Shown: positions 7,932-16,898, counted from the stretch's first letter. The stretch: 64,000 nt of DNA from UBA7657 sp049652985 (GCA_049652985.1 JBASFK010000001.1:186001-250000), one strand, 5' to 3'. Numbers and translations: made by a program. Notes: generated from the letters alone by a model not told the origin.

Positions 7932-9651
7932 GCGGAACTACACGCTTCTTTTCATTACCATTTTCCTTATTTTCAGCGCGAGCGCCAGCGCTGAAGATAA
8001 TTTTGGCCTCGCTATGCACGGCAAAGCGAAATACGGTCCCGAAGCCACCCACCTGGACTATGCCAACCCGGACGCGCCCAAGGGCGGCTCCACCACTATG
8101 ACGGGCCTCGGCACCTTCGACAGCGTCAACCCTTACGCCATCAAGGGCAAATCCGCCGAAGGCCTGAACCTCGTCTATGACCGCCTCATGGCCCGCGTCT
8201 GGGACGAACCCTTCACTATGTACCCGCTTATCGCCGAAAAAGCCGACGTGCCGGAGGACCGCTCCTCCATCACGTTCCATCTTAATCCAAAAGCGCGTTT
8301 CCATGACGCCAGCCCCATCACCGCCGACGACGTCATTTTTTCTTTCGAAACATTGCGCGATCACGGCCGCCCCAACATGCGCCGCGTTTACAAAATCGTC
8401 AGCGAAGTTAACAAAATCGACGCCCGCACCGTGCAGTTCAAACTCGGCGAAGACCGAGACCGCGAAACCATCATGATCCTCGCCATGATGCCCGTGCTCT
8501 CAAAAGCATGGTGGAGCGGACGCAGTTTCGACGAAAGCGTCCTCGAAAAACCACTGCTCAATGGTCCTTATAAAATCTCGGAAATCGATCCGGGCCGCCG
8601 CATCGTCTATGAACGCGTGCCCGATTACTGGGCGAAGGACCTGCTGCCCACTGTCGGCCACTTCAATATCGACCGCATTACCTATGATTACTACCGCGAC
8701 GACACCGTCGCCTTCGAGGCCTTCAAGGCAGGGAATCTCTCGCTCCGCCGCGAATGGGACGCCGGCAAATGGGCCAGCGGCTACGATTTTCCCGCCGTGA
8801 AGGATGGCCGCGTCGCGATGGACGAACTCCCCCATGGCCGTCCGGAAAAAATCCGCTCCTTCATCTTCAACACCCGCCGCGCGCCGTTCGACGACATCCG
8901 CGTGCGTCAGGCGCTCAATCTTCTTTTTGATTTCGACTGGATGAATAAAAATATTTTCCACGGCCAGTACAAACACATCAACAGCTACTTCGCCAATTCC
9001 GAGCTTGCCGCGCCGGATGCGCCGCCGCTTCCTTCGAATGATACGCGCGCCAACCTGCGCAAGGCCAACGAACTTCTGAACGAAGCGGGCTGGCTTGTCC
9101 AAAACGGCAAGCGCATGAAGGACGGCAAACCCTTCACCTTCGAAATCATCCTCAGCGCCCCCGAGGATGAAAAAATCGCGCTCCAGTTCAAAAACGCCCT
9201 GCAGAAAATGGGCATTGATATCCAAATCCGCCTGCTCGACAGCGCGCAATATATCCGCCGCCTGAATGAATATGATTACGACATGACGCTCTATTACTGG
9301 CTGTCCACCCTCTCGCCCGGCACCGAACAGGTGCTGTACTGGAGTTGCGAGGCCGCCAAACAGCCCGCTCGGTTCAATTATGCCGGGGTGTGCGATTCTG
9401 AGATCGACGCCCTCGCCCACCAGGTCGCCCAGGCCCGCGACCGGGCGGAGCTCGTCTCCACCGTCCGGAAACTGGATAAAAAACTGCTGGATGGGACCTA
9501 CATGATTCCCCTTTATTACGCCGGGGCCGACGATGTCGCCTACTGGAAACCGCTGCACAGGCCCGCCCAGACCCCGCTTTACGGCATGGTCCTTGAGACC
9601 TGGTGGATTGATGATCCACAGGCCGGAAAACAGCCCGGAAAACAGCATTGA
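7924..9651 (+). CDS. Extracellular solute-binding protein family 5 (YejA-like)
   Basis: A roughly 575-residue periplasmic binding protein of peptide-type ABC importers. MSMRNYTLLFITIFLIF followed by SASASA-ED is a signal peptide. The mature start, HLDYANPDAPKGGSTTMTG, is the hallmark of the YejA branch, which takes up oligopeptides and microcin C-like compounds. The family-5 lobes follow throughout (YDRLMARVWDEPFTMYPLIA, FHDASPITADDVIFSFETL). The start is either of two ATGs at 7924 and 7930. No permease or ATPase genes flank it, so the transporter must be encoded elsewhere or the protein works in another role such as sensing. The next gene is an unrelated lipoprotein. Confidence 0.9.
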   Translation: MSMRNYTLLFITIFLIFSASASAEDNFGLAMHGKAKYGPEATHLDYANPDAPKGGSTTMTGLGTFDSVNPYAIKGKSAEGLNLVYDRLMARVWDEPFTMYPLIAEKADVPEDRSSITFHLNPKARFHDASPITADDVIFSFETLRDHGRPNMRRVYKIVSEVNKIDARTVQFKLGEDRDRETIMILAMMPVLSKAWWSGRSFDESVLEKPLLNGPYKISEIDPGRRIVYERVPDYWAKDLLPTVGHFNIDRITYDYYRDDTVAFEAFKAGNLSLRREWDAGKWASGYDFPAVKDGRVAMDELPHGRPEKIRSFIFNTRRAPFDDIRVRQALNLLFDFDWMNKNIFHGQYKHINSYFANSELAAPDAPPLPSNDTRANLRKANELLNEAGWLVQNGKRMKDGKPFTFEIILSAPEDEKIALQFKNALQKMGIDIQIRLLDSAQYIRRLNEYDYDMTLYYWLSTLSPGTEQVLYWSCEAAKQPARFNYAGVCDSEIDALAHQVAQARDRAELVSTVRKLDKKLLDGTYMIPLYYAGADDVAYWKPLHRPAQTPLYGMVLETWWIDDPQAGKQPGKQH

Positions 9652-9711
9652 GCCGAACCCCGCCTCCTGCTATTCTTTTGCGGTAGTATTCAACGATTCT
9701 GGTAGATTCTC

Positions 9712-10227
9712 ATGATGTCCCGCTTCAAAGCCCTTCTTGGTATTCCACTCGTTTTGGCACTTGGCGCCTGCTCGTCGGTCGACATCGACAATGGTCAATA
9801 CTGGCAACGCGCCAACATCAGCGACGCGATCTACGCCGAGGGGCCCAAAGCCCAGCAGATGCTCAACCGCGACATCAGCCGCTGCGTGGTTGAACTGCGC
9901 GAACTTGAGGGCCTTGGCTCGATCAAGGACGCCATTCCAACCGACCGCCAAGGCAAGGTCCTCGACCCCGACGAAATGGACCAGGACCAGCTTGCGGACT
10001 GGGACACGCCTGAGCGCGACGGCGCCCTGCTGGCCGAGCACACCGATTACACCGATTTCGAAGGCTGCATGATGGCCAAGGGCTGGGAGCGCGTGAAATA
10101 CGTTCCGTACAAGGTTGCGACCAAGGCCCGGCGTTCATGGTTCCAGTCGCATGTCGATTACGGCAGCGACCCGCGCGATGCGGCCCTGAGCGAGCCGAAA
10201 AACATCGACCAGCAATATAACGATTAA
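9712..10227 (+). CDS. Lipoprotein of unknown function
   Basis: A 171-residue protein with a signal peptide ending in the lipobox LALGAC, so it is lipidated on Cys20 (or on the equivalent Cys from the second ATG). The mature part is acidic and has two further cysteines (SRCVVEL and FEGCMMAKGW) that could form a disulfide. It ends in a hydrophilic tail (EPKNIDQQYND). The arrangement of a conserved Cys, then a stretch ending GCMMAKGWE, recalls small alphaproteobacterial lipoproteins of unknown role. It lies 60 bases after the binding protein and may share its transcript. No function can be assigned. Confidence 0.75.
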   Translation: MMSRFKALLGIPLVLALGACSSVDIDNGQYWQRANISDAIYAEGPKAQQMLNRDISRCVVELRELEGLGSIKDAIPTDRQGKVLDPDEMDQDQLADWDTPERDGALLAEHTDYTDFEGCMMAKGWERVKYVPYKVATKARRSWFQSHVDYGSDPRDAALSEPKNIDQQYND

Positions 10228-10238
10228 CCTTTTTATCT

Positions 10239-10359
10239 GTCATCCTGAGCGGAGCGTACGCTTTGTTAAAGCGGGCGCGCAGCCGAAGGATCTTAAATCT
10301 ATCCAAAAGTTTAGATCCTTCGACTTCGTCCTGCTTCGCAGGACTTCGCTCAGGATGAC
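10239..10359. repeat. Nested palindromic repeat (GTCATCCTGAGC family)
   Basis: The outer arms are GTCATCCTGAGCGGAG and CTTCGCTCAGGATGAC. The inner arms are CGAAGGATCTTAAA and TTTAGATCCTTCG around a short AT-rich centre. This is a dispersed-repeat architecture seen widely in Alphaproteobacteria. The right end overlaps the last codons of the reverse-strand glycosyltransferase and supplies its TGA stop. Transcribed, the whole unit would fold into a long hairpin between the two convergent genes. Confidence 0.75.
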
Positions 10360-11318
10360 GCTTTTGCAGTATTTACGAAGCGAAATTGCTCCAGGCTTTC
10401 TTTCACCGATTCGACGCTGAGCGAATGCATCAGGCTCGGCGCTGTAGCCGGATTATAATCGTCATAAGCCGTCAACTCGTCATAGCTCTCGGGCGTCGAA
10501 ACATAATCCGCATGCGCGCCCCACGGCCTGTAAAGATGCGGGTAGCTCGGCCCGAACAACCCCAGCGTCGGCACACCCGCCGCCGCCGCCGTATGCATCA
10601 GGCCGGAATCATTGCCGATATAAAACGCGCAGCGCGCCAGCGCCGCCGCCGCAATGCCCGCATCGGCTTTGCCGATCATGTCGATCTGCCGCTCCCGCGG
10701 CACGGATTCAAGAACGCCCCGCGCAATATCCTCCTCGCCCGGCGCGGCGAACACCGCCACCCGCGCCCCCGGCAAAATACCGCCTGGGCCTATGATATGC
10801 CGGATGATCACCATAAAATTCTCCGCCGGCCACATCTTGCCCTGCCAGTTCGCGGCAGGCCCGACACCCAGCACCGGCTCGCCTGCCGGGATCAACCGCT
10901 CCACCGCGTTCTTCTGCCCCTGCGTAAACCACAGGCACGGCGCGGGCACGGTTTCCAGCTTCATCACCTGCGCCGCCTGTTCGACCTTGTGACGCGATGA
11001 ATCCACCTGAGCGCCCATGATGCATCTCTGCCGCGCGGAAATAAGCCGCGATACGGCGGAATTGCGCATATCCACGACGATATCCCAGCGCGTGCCCGCC
11101 ACCTGCCGCCACAGCCGCGCCCAATGCAGGCTGTAGCGGTGCTTCTCCAGCGGGATAATGCGCTCTAGATTAGGATAACCGTCGAACAGCGGCGCCGCCA
11201 TCGGCCCCGCCACGATTGTCACTCTGGCGCCCGGGTAGGTTTGCGTTATATAACCGAGAAGGCCGGTCGAAAGAACGGCGTCGCCCAGGCGGCTCGATGT
11301 GATAAACAGAACTTTCAT
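10350..11318 (-). CDS. Glycosyltransferase family 9 (heptosyltransferase-like)
   Basis: A 322-residue GT-B enzyme. MKVLFITSSRLGDAVLSTG is the N-terminal family-9 signature, WDIVVDMRNS and YIGNDSGLMHTAAAAGVPTLG are the C-terminal sugar-nucleotide site, and LFGPSYPHLYRPWG follows. Family members add heptose from ADP-heptose to lipopolysaccharide core on the cytoplasmic face of the inner membrane. The exact acceptor is unknown, and no other core genes are nearby. The last residues and the stop codon fall within a dispersed palindromic repeat, so the original C-terminus may have been changed. The start is only 9 bases from the divergent ygfZ start. Confidence 0.88.
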   Translation of the reverse strand: MKVLFITSSRLGDAVLSTGLLGYITQTYPGARVTIVAGPMAAPLFDGYPNLERIIPLEKHRYSLHWARLWRQVAGTRWDIVVDMRNSAVSRLISARQRCIMGAQVDSSRHKVEQAAQVMKLETVPAPCLWFTQGQKNAVERLIPAGEPVLGVGPAANWQGKMWPAENFMVIIRHIIGPGGILPGARVAVFAAPGEEDIARGVLESVPRERQIDMIGKADAGIAAAALARCAFYIGNDSGLMHTAAAAGVPTLGLFGPSYPHLYRPWGAHADYVSTPESYDELTAYDDYNPATAPSLMHSLSVESVKESLEQFRFVNTAKASS

Positions 11319-11327
11319 AAAGAAATC

Positions 11328-12074
11328 ATGGCAGAAAAAGCGTTTTATACAACCCTGAAAAACCGCGGATTGGTCACGGTTTCCGGCCCGGACGCCCGGA
11401 AATTTCTGCAGGACATGGTCACCAACGACATCAGCCTGTTAGATACGCAGCCGTGTGTTTACGCCTGCCTGCTCAGTCCTCAGGGAAAATTCCTGCATGA
11501 TTTTTTCATCACTGAAAAAGACGGCGCGCTTCTCCTCGAATGCGAAGGCGGCCCGCGTGCGCAGGATCTGTCCTCCCGCCTCTCAAAATATAAACTCCGC
11601 GCGAATGTGAACATCGACTGCGAAGAAAATATTTCAGTTTATTTAATAATGTCATCCCCCGGCTTGACCGGGGGATCCATCTATCCGGACCCCCGTCATT
11701 CGAATTTAGGTTTCCGCTCATTCGAAAAGCCCATGCTTCCCGAACAGCCTTTCGACACATGGGACCGAATGCGCATCTCCCTCACCATCCCCGACGGCAG
11801 TCGCGATTTGATCCCCGAAAAATCAACGCTCGATGAAGGCCGCATCGACAGCCTGAACGGCGTTTCATACGACAAAGGCTGCTATGTCGGGCAGGAACTC
11901 ACCGCGCGCATGCATCACCGCGGTCTCGGCAAAAAGCATCTCTATACCGTGAGCGGCGAGCTCCTTCGCGAACCCGGCGAGGAAATCCGCGTGAACGACG
12001 CCCTGCTCGGCGAAATGCGCTCACGTTGCGGCGATATCGGAATTGCTTTGCTTAAGGACGAAGTCGCCGCCTAA
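11328..12074 (+). CDS. ygfZ: YgfZ/CAF17-type folate-binding protein (iron-sulfur maturation)
   Basis: A 248-residue member of the GcvT-like family that uses folate to help make or repair Fe-S enzymes such as MiaB. MAEKAFYTTLKNRGLVTVSG opens the aminomethyltransferase fold (FLQDMVTNDI, LSPQGKFLHDFF), and the diagnostic KGCYVGQELTARMHHRG holds the essential Cys. The start is set by this N-terminus: the upstream in-frame extension lies inside the divergent gene. Residues 109-119 are encoded by an in-frame palindromic repeat placed just before the conserved YPDPRHSNLGFR segment, so the loop there is longer than usual. The 3' end is three bases from the convergent ppdK stop. Confidence 0.9.
   Translation: MAEKAFYTTLKNRGLVTVSGPDARKFLQDMVTNDISLLDTQPCVYACLLSPQGKFLHDFFITEKDGALLLECEGGPRAQDLSSRLSKYKLRANVNIDCEENISVYLIMSSPGLTGGSIYPDPRHSNLGFRSFEKPMLPEQPFDTWDRMRISLTIPDGSRDLIPEKSTLDEGRIDSLNGVSYDKGCYVGQELTARMHHRGLGKKHLYTVSGELLREPGEEIRVNDALLGEMRSRCGDIGIALLKDEVAA
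11651..11680. repeat. Palindromic repeat inserted in frame in ygfZ
   Basis: ATCCCCCGG and CCGGGGGAT (11654-11662 and 11668-11676) form a perfect 9-bp stem with a 5-base loop, preceded by GTC and followed by CCAT. This GTCATCCCCCGG-type unit is a typical intergenic repeat. Here it is read through as residues SSPGLTGGSI without shifting the frame. Confidence 0.75.
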
Positions 12075-12077
12075 AGA

Positions 12078-14774
12078 TCAGGCCGCTTTACTTTTTTTTA
12101 AAGTATTCTTCATGCCCTCGCGGATCGAGGCCTGCGCCGCCGCCAGTCTCGCGATCGGCACGCGGTATGGCGAGCACGAAACATAATCCAGCCCTACTTT
12201 TTCGCAGAACGCGATCGATGCCGGGTCGCCGCCATGTTCGCCGCAAATACCGAGCTTCAATTTCGGATTCACCGAACGCCCGCGCTCTTTCGCGATCTCA
12301 ATCAGTTGCCCGACACCCGCCGTATCCAGCGATGAAAACGGGTCGCGCTCAAAGATTCCTTTACCAACATAGGTCGGGAGAAAATTCGCGGCGTCATCGC
12401 GGCTCACACCAAGAGTCGTCTGCGTCAGATCGTTCGTACCGAAGCTGAAAAAATCCGCCTCTTCCGCAATTTCATTGGCCGTCAGCGCGGCGCGCGGCAG
12501 CTCGATCATCGTGCCGGTCAAGAATTCAATCTTTGTTTTCTTTTCCTCGAACACGGCCTCGGCCGTGTCTTCCACCACTTTGCGCATCAGCGCGAGTTCT
12601 TTACGTGTCGCGACCAGCGGGATCATGATCTCGACCTGCGCCACCTTGCCGGTTTTCTTCCCGGCTTCCAGCGCGCCCTCAATAATCGCCCGCGCCTGCA
12701 TCTCGTAAATTTCCGGGTACGTGATCCCAAGGCGGCAACCACGGTGGCCAAGCATCGGGTTCATCTCGTGCAGATCGTTCAGGCGCCTGCGTACCGCGTC
12801 GCTCTCGATCCCGGCAGTCTTGGCGAAGGAAACAATATCTTCCGGCTCGTGCGGCAGGAATTCATGCAGCGGCGGATCAAGCAAACGCACCGTCACCGGC
12901 AGCCCTTCCATGATCTCGAACAATTGCGCGAAATCCGAACGCTGCTCGGGCAGCAATTTTGACAGGGCCTTGCGGCGCTTGTCCTCGTTATCCGCGAAAA
13001 TCATCTCGCGCACGCTTTGAATGCGGGAGGGCTCGAAAAACATGTGCTCTGTGCGACACAAACCAACACCTTCCGCGCCGAAATCACGTGCCGTGCGCGC
13101 ATCCAGCGGCGTTTCCGCGTTCGCGCGCACGCGCATGCGGCGGCGTTCGTCCGCCCATTGCATGATGGTACCAAAATCGCCAGACATTTTCGGCTTGATC
13201 GTAGCCACTTCGCCGAGCATGACTTCGCCCGTGGAGCCGTCAATCGTAATAATATCACCTTCATTAATTTTCTGATCGCGGAAGCGAATGACTTTGGATT
13301 TTTGATCGATATGCAATTCACCAGCTCCGGCAACACAAGCCTTGCCCATGCCGCGCGCGACAACCGCCGCGTGACTCGTCATACCGCCGCGCGATGTCAG
13401 GATTCCCTGCGCCGCGTGCATGCCGTGAATATCTTCCGGGCTCGTTTCCTGGCGGCATAAAATAACCGCCTCGCCCGCATGCGCTTTCACTTCCGCATCA
13501 TCCGAATTGAAAACGATTTTCCCACTCGCCGCGCCGGGTGAAGCCGGCAGACCCTTGGTGATAATATTTTTCTCCGCCTTCGGATCCAGCGTCGGGTGCA
13601 GCAACTGGTCAAGTGATTGCGGATCGACGCGCAGCAGCGCTTCTTCCTGCGTAATCAGCTTTTCATTCACCATATCGACGGCGATCCTGAGCGCCGCCGC
13701 CACCGTGCGCTTGCCGTTCCGGGTCTGGAGCATGTATAGCTCACCCTTCTGCACGGTGAATTCAATATCCTGGATGTCGCGGAAATGCTTCTCCAGCTTT
13801 TCACGCAGGCCCGCCAGCTGCCTGAACACGCCCGGCATCAACTCTTCCATCGACGGCAGTTCGCTGCCCTCTTTTTCACGGCCCTGCTTCGTCAGCGATT
13901 GCGGCGTGCGGATCCCCGCAACAACATCTTCGCCCTGCGCGTTGATCAGATATTCGCCGTAGAAATAATTCTCGCCTGTCGACGGATCGCGCGTGAACGC
14001 AACGCCTGTCGCGCAATCATCGCCCATATTGCCGAACACCATGGATTGCACATTGACAGCCGTGCCCCAGCTTTCGGGAATCTCATTCAGCTTACGGTAT
14101 GTCACCGCGCGCGGCGTCATCCATGAATTGAACACGGCACCTATCGCGCCCCAGAGTTGCTCATGCACATCGTCCGGAAACGGGCGGCCCAGTTCGCGGT
14201 TCACAATCTCCTTAAACTCGCCGACGATCTCGCGCCAGCCATCAGCCGTGATCTCGGTATCATTCTTGATCTTGTTGAAGCGCTTGTAGTTATCGATCAC
14301 ATCTTCGAATTCATGGTGGTCGACCTCAAGCACCACGTCGGAATACATCTGGATAAAGCGGCGGTATGAATCCCACGCGAAACGCGCATCGCCCGAATTT
14401 TCGGCAAGGCCCGCAACCGTCCTGTCGTTGAGGCCGAGATTCAAAACCGTGTCCATCATGCCCGGCATCGAGGCGCGCGCGCCCGAACGAACCGAAACCA
14501 GCAACGGGTTCTTCACGTCGCCGAATTTCATGCTCATGGATTTCTCGACAGCGCCAAGGGCCGATTCGACCTCTTTCTTCAGCGCATCGGGGTATTTCTT
14601 GGCGTTGGCGTAGTAATGAACGCAGAGTTCCGTGGTGATCGTGAAACCGGGGGGCACAGGCAGACCCAGATTGGACATTTCGGCTAGATTCGCGCCCTTG
14701 CCGCCGAGCAACTCCTTCATCGTGGCATTGCCATCGGTTTTGTCGGCGCCGAAACTATAGACCCACTTGGTCAT
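12078..14774 (-). CDS. ppdK: Pyruvate, phosphate dikinase
   Basis: An 898-residue enzyme interconverting pyruvate, ATP and phosphate with phosphoenolpyruvate, AMP and diphosphate. The domain order is the expected one: N-terminal ATP-grasp nucleotide domain (GGKGANLAEMSNLGLPVPPGF, VSVRSGARASMPGMMDT), swivelling phosphohistidine domain (GGMTSHAAVVARGMGKACV, catalytic His), and C-terminal TIM barrel with GTNDLTQTTLG and the Cys in LGICGEHGGDP. The length matches the family. It stands alone, convergent with ygfZ and divergent from the next gene, with the promoter probably in the 137-base gap after its start. Role: gluconeogenesis or anaplerosis from pyruvate. Confidence 0.97.
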   Translation of the reverse strand: MTKWVYSFGADKTDGNATMKELLGGKGANLAEMSNLGLPVPPGFTITTELCVHYYANAKKYPDALKKEVESALGAVEKSMSMKFGDVKNPLLVSVRSGARASMPGMMDTVLNLGLNDRTVAGLAENSGDARFAWDSYRRFIQMYSDVVLEVDHHEFEDVIDNYKRFNKIKNDTEITADGWREIVGEFKEIVNRELGRPFPDDVHEQLWGAIGAVFNSWMTPRAVTYRKLNEIPESWGTAVNVQSMVFGNMGDDCATGVAFTRDPSTGENYFYGEYLINAQGEDVVAGIRTPQSLTKQGREKEGSELPSMEELMPGVFRQLAGLREKLEKHFRDIQDIEFTVQKGELYMLQTRNGKRTVAAALRIAVDMVNEKLITQEEALLRVDPQSLDQLLHPTLDPKAEKNIITKGLPASPGAASGKIVFNSDDAEVKAHAGEAVILCRQETSPEDIHGMHAAQGILTSRGGMTSHAAVVARGMGKACVAGAGELHIDQKSKVIRFRDQKINEGDIITIDGSTGEVMLGEVATIKPKMSGDFGTIMQWADERRRMRVRANAETPLDARTARDFGAEGVGLCRTEHMFFEPSRIQSVREMIFADNEDKRRKALSKLLPEQRSDFAQLFEIMEGLPVTVRLLDPPLHEFLPHEPEDIVSFAKTAGIESDAVRRRLNDLHEMNPMLGHRGCRLGITYPEIYEMQARAIIEGALEAGKKTGKVAQVEIMIPLVATRKELALMRKVVEDTAEAVFEEKKTKIEFLTGTMIELPRAALTANEIAEEADFFSFGTNDLTQTTLGVSRDDAANFLPTYVGKGIFERDPFSSLDTAGVGQLIEIAKERGRSVNPKLKLGICGEHGGDPASIAFCEKVGLDYVSCSPYRVPIARLAAAQASIREGMKNTLKKSKAA

Positions 14775-14911
14775 CTAAAGACTCCTTGGCAATGCGAATA
14801 AAGGCCCGGATTTATTAGCATATTCCGCCAGAAAGTCAAAGAAGTATGGCGCAATTTGACATTCATCACGTATATGCAATATATTTCCATAACTTAAAAC
14901 TAGGGTACCCT

Positions 14912-15769
14912 ATGATTTTATATCACAGCAGCAAAGACAAACCGGAAGATGTCCTGCAGCCTTTGATACATCTAGGCTCACAGATCGCCGCGGCAAGACG
15001 GGTTGAAACTGTTTTCAATGGTGCGCTCATCCACGCCGTGACGGCAGCTAATCAATTTAATGTATACGACCAAAAAGGGACGCTGCTTCGCCGCGAAACA
15101 ACCGAAGATTATATGAAATCATTCAGCAGATTTGCTGAACAACGCGGCCTGTACACTTTCACCATCGATTTCAAAAACCCGCTGCGTCTGACCGATTGCT
15201 GGGACGACGACCCAATCGGCAGTGGCGCTATGGCCATATTTAAAGACAATGATAAACTGACTGATGCTGAAAGAATATCACTACAAAAACTTTTTTACCC
15301 TTTCACGTCTGTCATATACCCGGATGACGTTTACGAACGTCTTGACCAGGAAGATATTCATGAAATGCAGCACACCATTACCGGCGATCCTTTGTTCAAA
15401 AGTGAATTAAGAAAGAGAGAAGAGCGCGCAAGCATTCTCAATCCCTTTAACCCGCCTGCAGAAATCGTATGGGCGGCTATGACCATGCGCCTGCGCAATT
15501 GGGCCTTGGAACGCGGCTACGATTCCTTCGTCTATGAAAACACTGGCGAAAGTGAAGGCGATTGCTATGTTCCGCTGGAGATGCCACCTGCAAAAGCTCT
15601 ATCAGGAGTCTTAAAATTCTCGGGCGATGAGTACGTGACACAGACACTCAGCACGCTTCAATCCGCGTTCGCGGAAGCTTATATCAACGCCGAAAAAGGA
15701 ATCGCCAGACTGACTGTTGACCTCAATAGCGAAAATTTCTGGCGCGAATCTCCAGCCAACACTTTATAA
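14912..15769 (+). CDS. Predicted ADP-ribosyltransferase-fold protein
   Basis: A 285-residue AT-rich gene. From the ATG with AGGG six bases before it, the product begins MILYHSSKDKPEDVL. The pattern, LYHSS at the start (candidate NAD-contacting His5), a Gly-Ser segment with AARR, a strand ending KNPLRLTD near residue 90, and RNWALERGYDSFVYENTGE near residues 195-213, follows the layout of ADP-ribosyltransferase-like domains found in phage and toxin proteins, where GYDG(I/V)VY-N-E carries the catalytic acidic residue. Glu213 or Glu215 would fill that role. An earlier ATG at 14846 is possible. There is no signal peptide and no immunity gene. The assignment rests on pattern alone, and a non-catalytic relative is possible. 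Confidence 0.5.
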   Translation: MILYHSSKDKPEDVLQPLIHLGSQIAAARRVETVFNGALIHAVTAANQFNVYDQKGTLLRRETTEDYMKSFSRFAEQRGLYTFTIDFKNPLRLTDCWDDDPIGSGAMAIFKDNDKLTDAERISLQKLFYPFTSVIYPDDVYERLDQEDIHEMQHTITGDPLFKSELRKREERASILNPFNPPAEIVWAAMTMRLRNWALERGYDSFVYENTGESEGDCYVPLEMPPAKALSGVLKFSGDEYVTQTLSTLQSAFAEAYINAEKGIARLTVDLNSENFWRESPANTL

Positions 15770-16294
15770 AATTTTCACCATCATCAGGCACAACTGGTCG
15801 TCCACCGGCTTGAATTCCCCGAACGGCACCGCCCGCCGGTCATAGGTCACCCCGTGCCCGTCAGGAATATAACCGAGCTTCACATAGAGCCTCTGAGCCG
15901 CCCCGTAGCTGGCATCCAACCCGAAACTGATGCCCATGGTTCCATAGCCTTTTTTCACGGCCATGGCCTCGCAACGCCCGATGATGTGCGTCGCTATTCC
16001 CCGGCGGCGGAAATCGCGGAGTACATTCAGGTCCTGGATCTCCGGAATATTATTCGCTTTAAAAAACCCGTATTTAGGCTGCCAGTTGAGAATGCAGTAC
16101 CCCGCATCGACGCCATCCATCGACGCGATCAGAACCGCGCGAGCGCCCTCTTCCACGTATGTCAGCTGCTGCTCGAAATAATCCGGGTCTTTCGACTGGC
16201 GCATCGCCTGCGACATATCCCGCAGCGATGTGAGGTCCTTACGGCTCGCCTCGCTGATTGCCGGAATTTCCTTTTGCTTTTGTGTTTGCGTCAT
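15764..16294 (-). CDS. GNAT-family N-acetyltransferase
   Basis: A 176-residue single-domain GNAT protein. The acetyl-CoA pyrophosphate loop is RDFRRRGIATHIIGRCEAMA near residue 100, following the strand IPEIQDLNVL. The C-terminal strand carries AQRLYVKLGYIPDGHG, the usual Tyr-containing motif B. It transfers an acetyl group from acetyl-CoA to an unknown amine. The 3' end overlaps that of the convergent gene by 6 bases. It is divergent from a secreted-protein gene 26 bases upstream. Nothing in the context identifies the substrate. Confidence 0.88.
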   Translation of the reverse strand: MTQTQKQKEIPAISEASRKDLTSLRDMSQAMRQSKDPDYFEQQLTYVEEGARAVLIASMDGVDAGYCILNWQPKYGFFKANNIPEIQDLNVLRDFRRRGIATHIIGRCEAMAVKKGYGTMGISFGLDASYGAAQRLYVKLGYIPDGHGVTYDRRAVPFGEFKPVDDQLCLMMVKIL

Positions 16295-16320
16295 CGGCGT
16301 AAAATCCTGATAATAGGGGC

Positions 16321-16848
16321 ATGCGTCCGCTTGCCCTGTTTATCTTTATAGCACTTCCGGCTGTTTTTGCCTCCCCCGCCCATGCGGAAGGAAACCCTGC
16401 CACCGGCCCCATGCATTATACCCGCATCCAGGAAACCGCGCCCGACAGCGGCACCACCCATATCCGCATGAAAACCGTCTCCCCTGGGAAAGAGCCGCCG
16501 AAACAGGAAGAACAAGCCCCCTCGGTCCGCATCTGGAATAAATATAAAGCCCTCGCCGCGGGCAAACCCGAAATGACGGAGGAGGAAAAAACCGCCGTCG
16601 AAGAGGCTGACAAAAAAGAAGCCGAAGAAAAAGCCGCTGCTGCTGAAAAAGCCAAACAGGAAGAAGAAGAGCAAAAATCGACCAAGGTCGAGCGCGAACC
16701 CGCCCCGCCCACAGGCATCGCCGCCATCCTCGATGAATACCGCCGCAACAAGGCCCAGCGCAGCCAGATGCGCACTATCACCGTTACGAATCCCGCCGAT
16801 TTCGAACCCTCGGCAGGCGCCGCGAAAGAAAACCCCGCGCCCCGATAA
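16321..16848 (+). CDS. Exported coiled-coil protein of unknown function
   Basis: A 175-residue protein with a clear signal peptide (MRPLALFIFIALPAVF, cleavage after AHA-EG). The central region, residues about 80-120, is a run of Glu, Lys and Ala (EEEKTAVEEADKKEAEEKAA) expected to form a single charged helix or coiled coil. The C-terminal part, TGIAAILDEYRRNKAQRSQM, is more ordered and is followed by a Pro-rich end. It is located in the periplasm. No enzyme motif is seen. It precedes ispB by 50 bases on the same strand but shares no obvious role with it. Low-complexity composition makes any homology guess unsafe. Confidence 0.7.
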   Translation: MRPLALFIFIALPAVFASPAHAEGNPATGPMHYTRIQETAPDSGTTHIRMKTVSPGKEPPKQEEQAPSVRIWNKYKALAAGKPEMTEEEKTAVEEADKKEAEEKAAAAEKAKQEEEEQKSTKVEREPAPPTGIAAILDEYRRNKAQRSQMRTITVTNPADFEPSAGAAKENPAPR

Positions 16849-16898
16849 CGCTTTAAACCGCCTTGCCGCACAAGCGTTAAGCGTTTAAAACTCATCCT

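Noticed and set aside
8500..9648. 382-residue open frame on the reverse strand
   Set aside because: Shadow of the solute-binding protein gene. No start signal and no recognisable domain.
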